Part shown: positions 1-8,499 of the stretch, piece after piece
Layout: every line of letters begins with the position of its first letter
How positions within the stretch are numbered: position 1 is the stretch's first letter
Assembly (NCBI GenBank): GCA_965198485.1
Contig: CBDAPQ010000005.1
Location: 3,472,001 to 3,536,000, forward strand
Direction of reading: 5' to 3'
DNA: 64,000 nucleotides
DNA from: RH-AL1 sp965198485
GTDB taxonomy: Bacteria > Pseudomonadota > Alphaproteobacteria > Rhizobiales > Beijerinckiaceae
Notes under the pieces: model-generated
What the model was told of the DNA's origin: nothing
Databases searched by the model: none
What the model saw: only the letters and a program-made list of their open reading frames with translations
Position numbers and translations under genes: made by a program

Positions 1-284
1 TGCGCATCGAGCGGCACGTCCTGGCCGAAGCGTTCCAAAGCTTGATCCCGTCCGAAAGTCTGACAGGCCTGACGCAGAGGCTCCGGCTCGTGAACGAGAC
101 CCTGTGGGCCATCGAGGACGAGATCCGCGATTGCGAGCGCAGTGGAGACTTCGGTCCCACGTTCGTCGCCCTCGCCCGTGCCGTCTACAAGACCAATGAC
201 GAGCGCGCCGAGATTAAGCGCGCGATCAACCGCGCGCTGGGTTCGCGGTTGATGGAAGAGAAGTCGTACCGCCCCTACGCCTGA
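1..284 (+). CDS. DUF6165-like protein, C-terminal part (cut by window start)
   Basis: The open frame enters from the window edge and ends at 284, so the true start lies outside; the TTG near position 42 is only the first in-frame start-like codon. About 94 residues are visible. They are acidic and helical and contain WAIEDEIRDCE, ARAVYKTNDERAEIKRAINR and a terminal EEKSY motif. From memory this matches the C-terminus of the DUF6165 family of unknown function, often found near glycosyltransferase and TPR genes. It lies 67 bp before the TPR/glycosyltransferase-like gene on the same strand, so the two may be co-transcribed. The family call is recognition from memory and no function is claimed. 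Confidence 0.55.
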   Translation, partial: RIERHVLAEAFQSLIPSESLTGLTQRLRLVNETLWAIEDEIRDCERSGDFGPTFVALARAVYKTNDERAEIKRAINRALGSRLMEEKSYRPYA

Positions 285-351
285 CCCTTCAGCCTGGGGC
301 AAGCGTGCTGCGCTGGTATGGGGCTCAGACCCGTCCAGCGAAAGCCAAGAC

Positions 352-1941
352 ATGCCCGCGCCCGCCCGTTCCAAGGTGTCGCATCGCGCCGCGATCCGAG
401 CCGATCCGGCATCGGCTTGGTACGAGACGGGCAACACGCATCTCGCCAACGGCGAGAGGGAAGCGGCCATCGCCGCCTACGACAAGGCGCTGCAGCTGCG
501 CCCGGCGTTCCCCGAGGCGCTCCGTGCCGGTGGTGCCATCCTGCGCGACAGCGGTTCGAACGATGCCGCGCTCAACTTCTTCGGCGAAGCTCTCCGATTG
601 CGGCCGAGCTATCTCGATGCGGTGCTGGACAAAGGCAACCTGCTGCACGGGCTGGGCCGCTTCGACGAGGCCGTGGCGACCTTCGATGCAGCCCTAGCGG
701 TCTGTCCCAGTCACGCCGGACTCCTCACGAACAAGGGCGTCGTGCTCCACAGCGCCGGGCACTTGAATGAAGCCTGTGCCGCGCTCGAGGCGGCGATTGC
801 CGCCGAGCCCATGATGCCGAACGCTTACCTTAACTACGCCGGCTACCTGATGCGCGTATTCCGCCACGCCGAGGCTCTGCCGGTGCTTGATCGCGCCCTC
901 GCGCTGAAGCCGGACTACCCGGCGGCGCATGCCAATCGCGGGTTGACGCTGAAGATGCTTGGTCGCTTCGCGGAGGCGGCCGAGGCACTCGATCGCGCCA
1001 TCGCGCTCAAGCCCAACGATGACTACGCGCTCACCAATCGCGGCGAGCTGCGGCTTCTGCTCAGCGATCACACGCGGGGATGGATCGACTATCAATCCCG
1101 CTTCGTGACTCAATGGCACAACTGGCCGCTGCTGAAGAGCCCCGTGCCGCTCTGGTCCGGAGAACCCCTTGCCAACCTGCGGATCCTGGCGATAACGGAC
1201 GCCGGCAACGGCGACATCATCCACTTCGCCCGCTACGTCCCCTTGCTGGTCGGCGCCGGCGCCGACGTGACTGTGGTCTGTCGCCCACGATTGCAGCGCC
1301 TGCTTGCGCCTTTGTTGGTCGGGACGCGCGTCATGACGAGCGTCGAAGACGACGAGCGCTTCGACTGTCTGGTGCCGTTCTCCAACCTGCCGTTCGTCCT
1401 TGCCACGCCGGTCGCGACCATGCCGGACGCCGAGGCCTACCTCCTGGCCGAGCCAGAGCGGGTCGCGACGTGGCGCACCCGTCTGGGGGGCGACGGCTTC
1501 AAGATCGGGCTGTGCTGGCGCGGCAGCCAGGATTGGCGGGCCGATCCCTATCGCTCGATCCCGCTTGCGGCCTTCGCGCCGCTCGCCGCCCTGCCCGGCG
1601 TCCGCCTGATCTCGCTGCAGATGGACGCGGAGACCGACGCCGCAATCCCGTTTGAGCGTCTCGACGGCGTCGACGCCGGCGCCGATAGCTTCGTCGACAC
1701 GGCCGCGATCATGGCCAACCTCGACCTCGTCGTGACGATCGACACGTCGATTGCCCATCTCTCAGGGGCCCTGGCCCGGCCGACGGCGGTGCTGTTGCGC
1801 AAGGTGCCGGAATGGCGCTGGCTGCTCGAGCGCGACGACACGCCCTGGTACCCGACGGCTCAGCTCTACAGGCAAGAGGCGGAGTCCGCGTGGGATGCCC
1901 CGATCGCGCGCCTCGTAACGGACGTGGCCGCGCGGATTTAA
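352..1941 (+). CDS. TPR protein with C-terminal glycosyltransferase-like domain
   Basis: 529 residues. About six tetratricopeptide repeats fill residues 20-225, each about 34 residues with the usual A-x-x-x-x-G-x-x-L and A-x-x-x-x-x-x-A-L-x-x-x-P pattern. From about residue 275 the protein becomes a GT-B-like domain related to heptosyltransferase/GT9 proteins. It has AITDAGNGDIIHFARYVPLL near residue 280 and the nucleotide-sugar-side motif TIDTSIAHLSGALARP near 465. There is no signal peptide, so it is probably cytoplasmic. It faces the flagellin gene tail to tail. TPR-glycosyltransferases beside flagellin genes are often suspected of flagellin glycosylation; that role is inferred from context only. 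Confidence 0.8.
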   Translation: MPAPARSKVSHRAAIRADPASAWYETGNTHLANGEREAAIAAYDKALQLRPAFPEALRAGGAILRDSGSNDAALNFFGEALRLRPSYLDAVLDKGNLLHGLGRFDEAVATFDAALAVCPSHAGLLTNKGVVLHSAGHLNEACAALEAAIAAEPMMPNAYLNYAGYLMRVFRHAEALPVLDRALALKPDYPAAHANRGLTLKMLGRFAEAAEALDRAIALKPNDDYALTNRGELRLLLSDHTRGWIDYQSRFVTQWHNWPLLKSPVPLWSGEPLANLRILAITDAGNGDIIHFARYVPLLVGAGADVTVVCRPRLQRLLAPLLVGTRVMTSVEDDERFDCLVPFSNLPFVLATPVATMPDAEAYLLAEPERVATWRTRLGGDGFKIGLCWRGSQDWRADPYRSIPLAAFAPLAALPGVRLISLQMDAETDAAIPFERLDGVDAGADSFVDTAAIMANLDLVVTIDTSIAHLSGALARPTAVLLRKVPEWRWLLERDDTPWYPTAQLYRQEAESAWDAPIARLVTDVAARI

Positions 1942-1990
1942 GACGATCACGCGAGCTTGCTCCTCCCTCGTCGCGGCGGAGAACGAGCGA

Positions 1991-2018
1991 AGACCGGCCG
2001 CGTCGCCGCGGCCGGTCT
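1991..2018. terminator. 12-bp perfect hairpin between convergent genes
   Basis: AGACCGGCCGCG at 1991-2002 pairs perfectly with CGCGGCCGGTCT at 2007-2018 across a 4-nt loop. It lies just past the stop of the TPR gene (plus) and past flagellin (minus). No clear T-run follows on either side, so it may be a bidirectional terminator or 3'-end stabiliser rather than a textbook intrinsic terminator. Confidence 0.5.
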
Positions 2019-2029
2019 CTCGACTTCGG

Positions 2030-2056
2030 ATCGGCGCCGTTCGCGGCGGCGCCGAT
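2030..2056 (-). terminator. Second strong hairpin immediately after flagellin
   Basis: ATCGGCGCCG at 2030-2039 pairs with CGGCGCCGAT at 2047-2056 with a 7-nt loop, starting four bases past the flagellin stop codon. It is 11 bp from the neighbouring hairpin at 1991-2018. The tandem arrangement suggests transcript 3'-end formation for the abundant flagellin mRNA. No T-tract is seen. Confidence 0.5.
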
Positions 2057-2060
2057 GCTC

Positions 2061-3395
2061 TTACTGGAACAGCTTCAGGATGAGCTGGCTGTTCTGGTTG
2101 GCGACCGACAGCGCCTGCACGCCGAGCTGCTGCTGCGTCTGCAGGGCGCTGAGGCGGGTGGACGCCTCGTTCATGTCGGCATCGACGAGCGAACCGACAC
2201 CCGTGGTCAGAGAGCTCGACAGGGAGCTGATGTAGGTTGTCTGTAGGTCGATCTGGCTCGAGGCCGCACCCAGCTGCTCGGATGCCGTGTTGACGGACGT
2301 CACGGCCGCACCGACCTGCTTGATGTAGGCGTCGATCTGGGCGGACGATGTGCTGGAGGAGAGGCTGATCTGGCCGACGTTGAACAACGCACCGTTGACG
2401 ATCTGCTTCGATACAGCATTCCCCTGGGCAGCTTCCAATGCCTGTGAGGTCGCGTACATATCTCCATTGGTCGCGCCTGAAGCGGGCGTGACGGTCTGGT
2501 TAGCGGTCGAGCCGGTTGCACTGTTGCCGCCGAGTGTGGCGAGTGCCCCACCAGTAGCAAGAGTCGATCCTGCAGTATAAACTCCCGTCCCAACGGTGAA
2601 CGATCCAGCTGTGCCGATCAGCGCGGCGGCCGCCCCCCCAATCGTGCCACCGATTACCCCACCCGTATCGGTCGCGCTGCCGAAGGCAGCTTGGTACGCA
2701 GACGTATAAACCGGAGTCGTGGCCTGAGCTTGCGTGTAATCCGTGGAGGAAAGAGCGTTAAGGGCGGTGAGAAAGTTCGTTTGCGCACTGTTATAGGAAG
2801 TCTGATCCGTATCCTGCTGGTTGGAAGCGTTGACATAGTTGCTCACCAGCGTGTTGCCGCCCGCGTAGGTCGCGCCGCTAAGATTCGTGTCCGAGGTGTT
2901 AACCGTCAAAGAGCTAACGACAGTATTCGATCCCGAACCGGTGATGCCTGAGACGAAGCTGACCGAGGCGCCCGACGAGCCGTCGAGCAGGTTCGTGCCG
3001 TTGAACGAGGCCGACGAGACGATACTGGACAGCTGCTGATTCAAGGCGGTGATCGCCGTTTGCAGGTAGGACTGCGTGGTGGAGTTGCCGATGTTGCTCT
3101 TCGCCGTTACTAAATCGGCCGAGATGCTCTGCAGGATCGAGGTGACCTGACCCGTCGCCGCGGTCGCCGTAGCGACAACAGAGGAGCCGAGATTCAGCGA
3201 GCTCGACACCGCCGAGAGATTGCTGACGCTGGTGCGCATGGTCTGCGCGATAGAATAGTAGGCGGCGTTGTCTTCGGCGCTCGAGACGGCAAGGCCGGTC
3301 GAGATCTCGTTCTGTACGGAGGCTAGCGACTTCTGCGTCGCGGCAAGGTTTTGGACGGCGCTCATGGCCGCCATGTTGGTGAGAATGCTCGACAT
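2061..3395 (-). CDS. Flagellin
   Basis: 444 residues from the ATG at 3393-3395. The upstream in-frame TTG at 3434 would add 13 residues unlike any flagellin N-terminus, so I rejected it. The N-terminal D0/D1 region (about 1-140) begins MSSILTNMAAMSAVQNL and contains the conserved helical pattern SAEDNAAYYSIAQTMR. The C-terminal region (about 355-444) contains DADMNEASTRLSALQTQQQLG. The middle is a Ser/Thr/Gly/Ala-rich variable segment, surface-exposed in filaments and a usual site of glycosylation. The gene sits about 200 bp downstream of fliP in the same direction, so it may have its own promoter. A TPR-glycosyltransferase-like gene lies convergent to it. Function: subunit of the flagellar filament, exported by the flagellar type III apparatus. 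Confidence 0.95.
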   Translation of the reverse strand: MSSILTNMAAMSAVQNLAATQKSLASVQNEISTGLAVSSAEDNAAYYSIAQTMRTSVSNLSAVSSSLNLGSSVVATATAATGQVTSILQSISADLVTAKSNIGNSTTQSYLQTAITALNQQLSSIVSSASFNGTNLLDGSSGASVSFVSGITGSGSNTVVSSLTVNTSDTNLSGATYAGGNTLVSNYVNASNQQDTDQTSYNSAQTNFLTALNALSSTDYTQAQATTPVYTSAYQAAFGSATDTGGVIGGTIGGAAAALIGTAGSFTVGTGVYTAGSTLATGGALATLGGNSATGSTANQTVTPASGATNGDMYATSQALEAAQGNAVSKQIVNGALFNVGQISLSSSTSSAQIDAYIKQVGAAVTSVNTASEQLGAASSQIDLQTTYISSLSSSLTTGVGSLVDADMNEASTRLSALQTQQQLGVQALSVANQNSQLILKLFQ

Positions 3396-3597
3396 GGTTT
3401 GCGTGTCCCGGAAAGTGGATGAAGTTTGGGACAATCCGGATTTTCACCGGCACGGAAGAGCGGCGTAATGCCTCTGGAACGCGCTTCGTGGACGCTCCAA
3501 CCTTCCGTTACGCCAACTTAGGTCGAAGCCGTTGCGCAAAGGTTTAAATGACGCTTGGTGACCGAAGCGTCCGCATCAAGGTGAATCAATTGTGACC

Positions 3598-4353
3598 TCA
3601 CGCATAAGAGCGGATGAGGTTTCCCACCAACAAATTCCAGCCGTCGATCAGGACGAAGAACAAGAGCTTCATCGGCAGCGAGATCACCGAGGGCGAGAGC
3701 ATCATCATGCCCATTGACATGGTGATGGTGGCCACGATCATGTCGATGACGAGGAACGGCAGCACGATGAGGAAGCCGATCTCGAAGCCGCGGCGGATCT
3801 CGGAGATCATGAAGGCCGGCACAAGGATGCGCAGGTCGACGTCCTTCTTGTCGGGCGTCTTGATGCTTGCCTGTGCCAGGTCGTCGAAGAGCTTCAGGTC
3901 CTTGTCGCGCACCTGCGCCAACATGAACTGGCGGAACGGGCCGGCGATCTTGGGATAGGCGTCGCTCTCACTGATCTGGTTGTCGATGAGCGGCTTCAGG
4001 CCGGTTTGCCAAGCCCGGTCGAAGGTCGGCGCCATGACGTAGAAGGTCATGAACAGCGACAGTGACAGGAGGATGAGGTTTGCCGGCGTGGTCTGCAGGC
4101 CGAGCCCCGAGCGCAGGAACGAGAAGGCGATCGCGAAGCGGGTGAAGCTCGTCACCATGACCAGCAGACCCGGCGCGATCGACAGCACGGTGAGGATACC
4201 CACCACCTGCACGATGCGGCCGGTCGCGGTGGCGCCGGCCTGCGGCACGAGGGCATTGAGGTCGGTGCCGCCCGTCGTCTGGGCCAGGGCGACGCCGGCG
4301 GCGGCGAGAAGGACGAGTGCGGCGAGAGAGGATAAGACTGCGAAGCGCTTCAC
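3598..4353 (-). CDS. fliP: Flagellar export gate protein FliP
   Basis: 251 residues, the usual FliP length. A cleavable signal peptide (LVLLAAAGVALAQ) is followed by four membrane helices. Conserved family stretches include VMVTSFTRFAIAFSFLRSGLG near residue 70 and FMISEIRRGFEIGFLIVLPF near residue 185, with MGMMMLSPSVISLPMKLLFF near the end. FliP forms the inner-membrane export gate with FliQ and FliR. Its start overlaps the fliL stop in an ATGA arrangement (4350-4353), which indicates translational coupling. It is the last gene of the operon before flagellin. Confidence 0.96.
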   Translation of the reverse strand: MKRFAVLSSLAALVLLAAAGVALAQTTGGTDLNALVPQAGATATGRIVQVVGILTVLSIAPGLLVMVTSFTRFAIAFSFLRSGLGLQTTPANLILLSLSLFMTFYVMAPTFDRAWQTGLKPLIDNQISESDAYPKIAGPFRQFMLAQVRDKDLKLFDDLAQASIKTPDKKDVDLRILVPAFMISEIRRGFEIGFLIVLPFLVIDMIVATITMSMGMMMLSPSVISLPMKLLFFVLIDGWNLLVGNLIRSYA

Positions 4354-4829
4354 TGAACCACCAGGGCTTCGATGATGATCTCGCGCACCTTGCCTTCGGA
4401 GCGGACGGCGGCGCGCTCGTTCAGGTCTTCGCGCAGTGCCTGCAGCCCGCTGGGCCCCTGCAGGTCGGCGACCGTGAGCGTCTTGAGAAAGGCGATGAGG
4501 TCGTCGTTGATCTTGGCAGCGAGCAGGTTCACGTTCTCCACGCCCACTTTGGGATAGACCATCGCCACCTGCATGCGGACGCGCGATCCCTGCGGCATGG
4601 CCAGGTTGGTGACGATCGCGGGCAGTTCCCTGACCTGGATGTCGGCGGCATAGGGCAGCGGCTTCGCCGTCGTTGCAGCAGTCGCCGCGGACGCGGCCCG
4701 CGGATGGGCGAGGATCTTGCCAAGCAGCCCGCCGCCGACGGCGGCCAGCACGGTCAGCGTCACGATCGTGATCACGAAGCCGCTCTTGCCTGCCGGTTTG
4801 CTCTTCGTGTCGACGCCCATCGTCGCCAT
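4350..4829 (-). CDS. fliL: Flagellar basal-body protein FliL
   Basis: 159 residues. A short cytoplasmic N-terminus is followed by one membrane helix (about residues 20-40, VITIVTLTVLAAVGGGLLG) and a periplasmic domain with RELPAIVTNLAMPQGSRVRM and the C-terminal alternating charged segment typical of FliL. FliL surrounds the stator units of the motor. It lies one base from the flgH stop and overlaps fliP by four bases, inside a tightly packed operon. Confidence 0.92.
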   Translation of the reverse strand: MATMGVDTKSKPAGKSGFVITIVTLTVLAAVGGGLLGKILAHPRAASAATAATTAKPLPYAADIQVRELPAIVTNLAMPQGSRVRMQVAMVYPKVGVENVNLLAAKINDDLIAFLKTLTVADLQGPSGLQALREDLNERAAVRSEGKVREIIIEALVVQ

Positions 4830-4830
4830 C

Positions 4831-5544
4831 CTAGAAGGGTTTGATCGCGTCGTAGATCTGCTGGCCGACCGCCGGCTGCTGGACCTCGGTGAGGCGCCCG
4901 CGGCCGCCGTAGGAGATGCGGGCCTCGGCGACCTTGTCGTAGGAGATCGTGTTGTCCTTCAAGATGTCGCGCGGGCGCACGATGCCGGCGACGTAGACCT
5001 GCCGAATCTCGAAGTTGACGCGGATTTCCTGCGAGCCGCTGACCACCAGGTTGCCGTTGGGCAGCAGCTCGGTCACCACGGCGGCGACGCTGACCTGGAT
5101 CTTTTCCGAGCGATCGATCGTGCCCTGCCCGTTGGCCGAGCTCTTCGACCCGCTGGTGATCTCGCTGCCGACGCCGGCGCTGTTGCTGGCCTTGCCGCCG
5201 TTGGCGGTCAAGCCGAACTTGTTGTCGATCTCGCTGTCCGACGAACGGTCGGTGTTGTTGCCGAGCGAGGCCTTGTCGTTGATCGAAATGAGGATCGTCA
5301 GCACGTCACCGGGCTTCATCGCACGCGGGTCGCGATAGAGGCTGGCGCCGTCGGTGTAGAGCGAATTGAAGGCCGGAGGCGGCGGCGCGGCATAGCCGAG
5401 CGCGTGCGGCATGACGTTGGGGATTGCACCGGAACCGACCGGCGTCAGCGTCGGCTCTCGCCCGATCTCCTGCGGGCGTTGCGCGCAGCCGCCGAGCGCC
5501 AGTGCGGCCAGGCCCAGGCCGAAGGTGGTGGAGCGCAGGCTCAC
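4831..5544 (-). CDS. flgH: Flagellar L-ring protein FlgH (lipoprotein)
   Basis: 237 residues. The N-terminus carries a lipoprotein signal with lipobox LALGGC near residue 20, as in all FlgH proteins. The mature part shows the family motifs SLYRDPRAMKPGDVLTI, NEFGL-like NKFGLTA and GNLVVSGSQEIRVNFE. FlgH builds the outer-membrane L ring that bushes the flagellar rod. It overlaps motE by four bases upstream and is one base from fliL downstream. Confidence 0.95.
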   Translation of the reverse strand: MSLRSTTFGLGLAALALGGCAQRPQEIGREPTLTPVGSGAIPNVMPHALGYAAPPPPAFNSLYTDGASLYRDPRAMKPGDVLTILISINDKASLGNNTDRSSDSEIDNKFGLTANGGKASNSAGVGSEITSGSKSSANGQGTIDRSEKIQVSVAAVVTELLPNGNLVVSGSQEIRVNFEIRQVYVAGIVRPRDILKDNTISYDKVAEARISYGGRGRLTEVQQPAVGQQIYDAIKPF

Positions 5545-6074
5545 GGCTTCTTCTCTTCAGACGACGGGGTCGTGCCGGCGATCAGCATGGCGAGCTTGGC
5601 GGCGCGCTCGGGCACGATCTCGTTGAAGATGGCGCTGGCCTTCTGCGGCGGGAGCTGGCCAAGGACGGCCGCGGCCATGGGATCGTCGAGCGTGGAGATC
5701 TGCGTCGCCGCGGTCTCCGGCCGCATCTTGGAGTAGATGCCGACGAGCTTCTCTCCGGCTTTGCGCTCGATCTCCTGGCGCTTGCTCGCCCAGGCGCGCA
5801 GCTCTGCCGTTTTGACTTCGAGCTCGCCGAGCTCAGCCTTGACCCGCGTCTCCAAGCTCTCGAGCTTCTGCGTCTGCCAGGCGAAACGCGCGTCGGCGGC
5901 GCCGGCGGCGATGTTCTGGCAGTAGGTTCGCATTTCGGGGGTCGTCGGCGACTGCACCGGCCGGACCACTTCGCCGGCGCTGGCCGCGACGGCCGTGCTG
6001 CCGGCAAGCAGGGCGAGGAGCCCGACGCGGGCCGCGCGCTTGAGTGGTCCGGAGTAAGTGTGCCCGTCGATCAT
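5541..6074 (-). CDS. motE: MotE-like periplasmic flagellar protein
   Basis: 177 residues. A signal peptide (LLALLAGSTAVAASAG) is followed by a coiled-coil segment rich in E, K and A (about residues 75-125) and a C-terminal MgtE-N-like fold with YSKMRPETAATQISTLDDP and VLGQLPPQKASAIFNEI. This architecture and the position between flgI and flgH match MotE of rhizobia, a chaperone of the periplasmic motility protein MotC. The assignment rests on synteny plus architecture; the Sinorhizobium protein cannot be aligned here. Confidence 0.75.
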   Translation of the reverse strand: MIDGHTYSGPLKRAARVGLLALLAGSTAVAASAGEVVRPVQSPTTPEMRTYCQNIAAGAADARFAWQTQKLESLETRVKAELGELEVKTAELRAWASKRQEIERKAGEKLVGIYSKMRPETAATQISTLDDPMAAAVLGQLPPQKASAIFNEIVPERAAKLAMLIAGTTPSSEEKKP

Positions 6075-6125
6075 GACGCGCAGATTGGCCCAATAAGCTT
6101 GTGTCGGGCTGGCGCGGCAGAGGCG

Positions 6126-7232
6126 CTACTGCGTGACGAGTTCGGCCTGCAACGCGCCTGCCGACTTGATCGCCTGCAGGATGGCGATGATGCCCGAGGG
6201 CTTGAGGCCGATCTGGTTCAAACCGTTGACGAGCTTGCGCAGTGTCGTGCCGCCGACGATGCGTATCTGGCCGCCCTGCTCCTTGGCATCGACGTCGGTG
6301 CGCGGCACCACCACGGTCTTGCCCTTCGAGAAGGGTGCCGGTTGCGACACCTCGGGCGTCTCGGTGATGCGCACGACGAGGTTGCCGTGGGTCACCGCCA
6401 CGGTCGAGATCTGCACGTCCTGACCGATGACGATCGTGCCAGTTCGCGCGTCGATCACCACCCTGGCCTCGATGTCGGGCTCGACCATCAGCATGCCGAT
6501 CTCGGCGATGAAGCGCGTGGCGTGCATGCGCGGCGGCAGCGCCAGGACGATCGATCGGTAATCGCGCTCGCGCGCGGCATGGAAGCCCCAGCGCTGCTGC
6601 GTGTACTCGTTGATGGCGTCGGCGACGCGCACCGCGGTCATGAAGTCGGGGTTCTTCAGGTCGAGCGCGAGGGGACCGACATCGCCCGGCCGGGTGGCAT
6701 TCGGCAGCTCGATGGTGGCGCCTCCGGGAATTCGGCCGGCGGTGGGTACGCCCTGCGAGTAGCTTTCGGCCTGCCCCGTGGCGGCGAAACCGGAGACGGC
6801 CACCTGCCCCTGCGCCACGGCGTGCACGCGACCGTCGGCGCCCGACAGTGGCGTCATCACGAGCTGTCCGCCGAGCAGCGAGGTCGCGTCTCCCATCGAG
6901 GACACGGTGATGTCGATCTTGCCGCCGACGTTCATGAAGGGCGGCAGGTTGGCGGTGACCAGCACGGCTGCGATGTTGCGGGTGCGCAGGCTCTGGTTGC
7001 GCACGTTGATACCCAGACGATCGAGCATCGACTGGATCGTCTGCTCGGTGAAGGGCGCGTTGCGCAGCGTGTCGCCCGTACCTGCCAGTCCGATGACGAG
7101 GCCGTAGCCGACGAGCTGGTTGTCGCGCACGCCCTCGACGTCGGTGATGTCCTTGATGCGCACGCTGGCTTGCGCCGACGCGATCGACAGCACCAGCGCC
7201 GCGAGAAGCGAGAAGAGCCGGCGCGCCATCAA
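6126..7232 (-). CDS. flgI: Flagellar P-ring protein FlgI
   Basis: 368 residues, the usual length. A signal peptide is followed by the hallmark start of the mature protein, VRIKDITDVEGVRDNQLVGYG, then GTGDTLRNAPFTEQTIQSML. It ends with the conserved region on NGLNQIGLKPSGIIAILQAIK. FlgI assembles the periplasmic P ring around the rod with the help of FlgA. Its start overlaps the end of flgA by four bases (7229-7232). Confidence 0.96.
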   Translation of the reverse strand: MMARRLFSLLAALVLSIASAQASVRIKDITDVEGVRDNQLVGYGLVIGLAGTGDTLRNAPFTEQTIQSMLDRLGINVRNQSLRTRNIAAVLVTANLPPFMNVGGKIDITVSSMGDATSLLGGQLVMTPLSGADGRVHAVAQGQVAVSGFAATGQAESYSQGVPTAGRIPGGATIELPNATRPGDVGPLALDLKNPDFMTAVRVADAINEYTQQRWGFHAARERDYRSIVLALPPRMHATRFIAEIGMLMVEPDIEARVVIDARTGTIVIGQDVQISTVAVTHGNLVVRITETPEVSQPAPFSKGKTVVVPRTDVDAKEQGGQIRIVGGTTLRKLVNGLNQIGLKPSGIIAILQAIKSAGALQAELVTQ

Positions 7233-7672
7233 CCCGGACCCACGTGCACCGAACCGTCGGGCGACACCGTGCCTGAGACGGTCACGCCGCTCTCGACGTT
7301 GCGGACCGACACGAAGTCACCGGCGACGCCGGCCTGCAGCGCCGCACCATAGGCCATGATGTTCAGCCCGCCGTCCTCATAGATCACCTTCACGCGGGCG
7401 CCGACGATGATCAGCCGCGGCTCGCCGACCGCGTTAGCGGCGATCGGCTTGCCCGGCAGCAGCGTGCGCCGCGCCACCTTGCCGACCAGCATCGTGCGGT
7501 TCGACGCGAAGGCGGCGGACGCGACGGCGTCGGGAAAGTCCTGATCGGCGAGCTGCTCCTCGCGGATGACATCGCCGGGATAGATCGTGACGGCCGGGAC
7601 CGGCCGACGCTCGGCCGCGGCGGCCGGTGCAGCGAGCGCGGCGGCGAGCAGGATTGCGAGGAGGCGCTGCAT
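7229..7672 (-). CDS. flgA: Flagellar P-ring assembly chaperone FlgA
   Basis: 147 residues, matching the short rhizobial form of FlgA. A signal peptide (LAILLAAALAAPAAAAE) precedes a SAF/FlgA domain with VTIYPGDVIREEQLADQDF, KVARRTLLPGKPIAANAV and a C-terminal beta-rich segment ending SGTVSPDGSVHVGPG. FlgA assists assembly of the FlgI ring in the periplasm, and it is directly upstream of flgI with a coupled start. Confidence 0.92.
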   Translation of the reverse strand: MQRLLAILLAAALAAPAAAAERRPVPAVTIYPGDVIREEQLADQDFPDAVASAAFASNRTMLVGKVARRTLLPGKPIAANAVGEPRLIIVGARVKVIYEDGGLNIMAYGAALQAGVAGDFVSVRNVESGVTVSGTVSPDGSVHVGPG

Positions 7673-7698
7673 GGTTCTTGCTCGTGTAAGGCTGGCGG

Positions 7699-8487
7699 CT
7701 AGCGGATGCCGGTGGAGAGCGTCTCGCTCATCTTGTCCGCCGCCTGGATCACCTTGGAGTTCATCTCATAGGCGCGCTGCGCCGAGATGAGGTTGGTGAT
7801 CTCCGCCACCGGATCGACGTTCGAGGCCTCGAGGTAGCCTTGCGTGACCGTGCCGATGCCGGGATCGCCCGGCACACCGACGACCGGCGTGCCCGACGCG
7901 GTCGTCTCCTGAAAGAGGTTGCTGCCGAGCGGCTGCAAGCCAGCGTCGTTGGCGAAGTTAGCGAGCGTGAGCTGTCCCAGCGATACCGGCGTGGCATTGC
8001 CCGCCACCGTCGCGCTGACGATGCCGGATTGGCTCACCGTGACGGCGGTGGTGTTGGGCGGCACCACGATGTTGGGAGTCACCAGGTTGCCGTCGAGCGT
8101 GACGAGCTGGCCCTGCGCGTTGGTGTTGAAGCTGCCGGCACGCGTGTAGTTGGTGTTGCCGTTGGCATCGGTGACTTGGAACCAGCCGCGGCCCTGGATG
8201 GCGAGGTCGAACTGGTTGCCGGTCTGGGTCAGCACGCCCTGGATGTGCAGGTTGCGGATCGCCGCCGTCTTTACGCCGAGGCCGAGCTGCGCGCCTTCCG
8301 GCACCACGCCCTGGTTGCCGCGCGAGGATACGCCTTGAAGCCGCTGGGTCTCGTAGAGCAGGTCGGTGAACTCAGCGCGGGCGCGTTTGAAGCCGGTGGT
8401 GTTGATGTTGGCGATGTTGTTGGCGATGACTTCGACGTTGGTCGTCTGCGCGTTCATGCCGGTGGCGGCGATCGTGAGGGCTCGCAT
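7699..8487 (-). CDS. flgG: Flagellar distal rod protein FlgG
   Basis: 262 residues, the standard length. The N-terminus MRALTIAATGMNAQTTNVEVIANNIAN holds the rod/hook signature ANNIANINTTGFKR. The C-terminus has VTQGYLEASNVDPVAEITNLISAQRAYEMNSKVIQ. Both terminal helices are characteristic of axial proteins secreted by the flagellar export system. It sits 12 bases downstream of fliE and 26 bases upstream of flgA. Confidence 0.97.
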   Translation of the reverse strand: MRALTIAATGMNAQTTNVEVIANNIANINTTGFKRARAEFTDLLYETQRLQGVSSRGNQGVVPEGAQLGLGVKTAAIRNLHIQGVLTQTGNQFDLAIQGRGWFQVTDANGNTNYTRAGSFNTNAQGQLVTLDGNLVTPNIVVPPNTTAVTVSQSGIVSATVAGNATPVSLGQLTLANFANDAGLQPLGSNLFQETTASGTPVVGVPGDPGIGTVTQGYLEASNVDPVAEITNLISAQRAYEMNSKVIQAADKMSETLSTGIR

Positions 8488-8499
8488 GCTATCAGGTCC

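Noticed and set aside
3396..3597. Sigma-28 or sigma-54 promoter before flagellin
   Set aside because: I found only weak partial matches to the consensus elements, not enough to place a promoter.
5424..7352. 642-codon open frame on the plus strand across motE-flgI
   Set aside because: It is antisense to flgH, motE and flgI, which have clear family motifs; long antisense frames are expected at this GC content.
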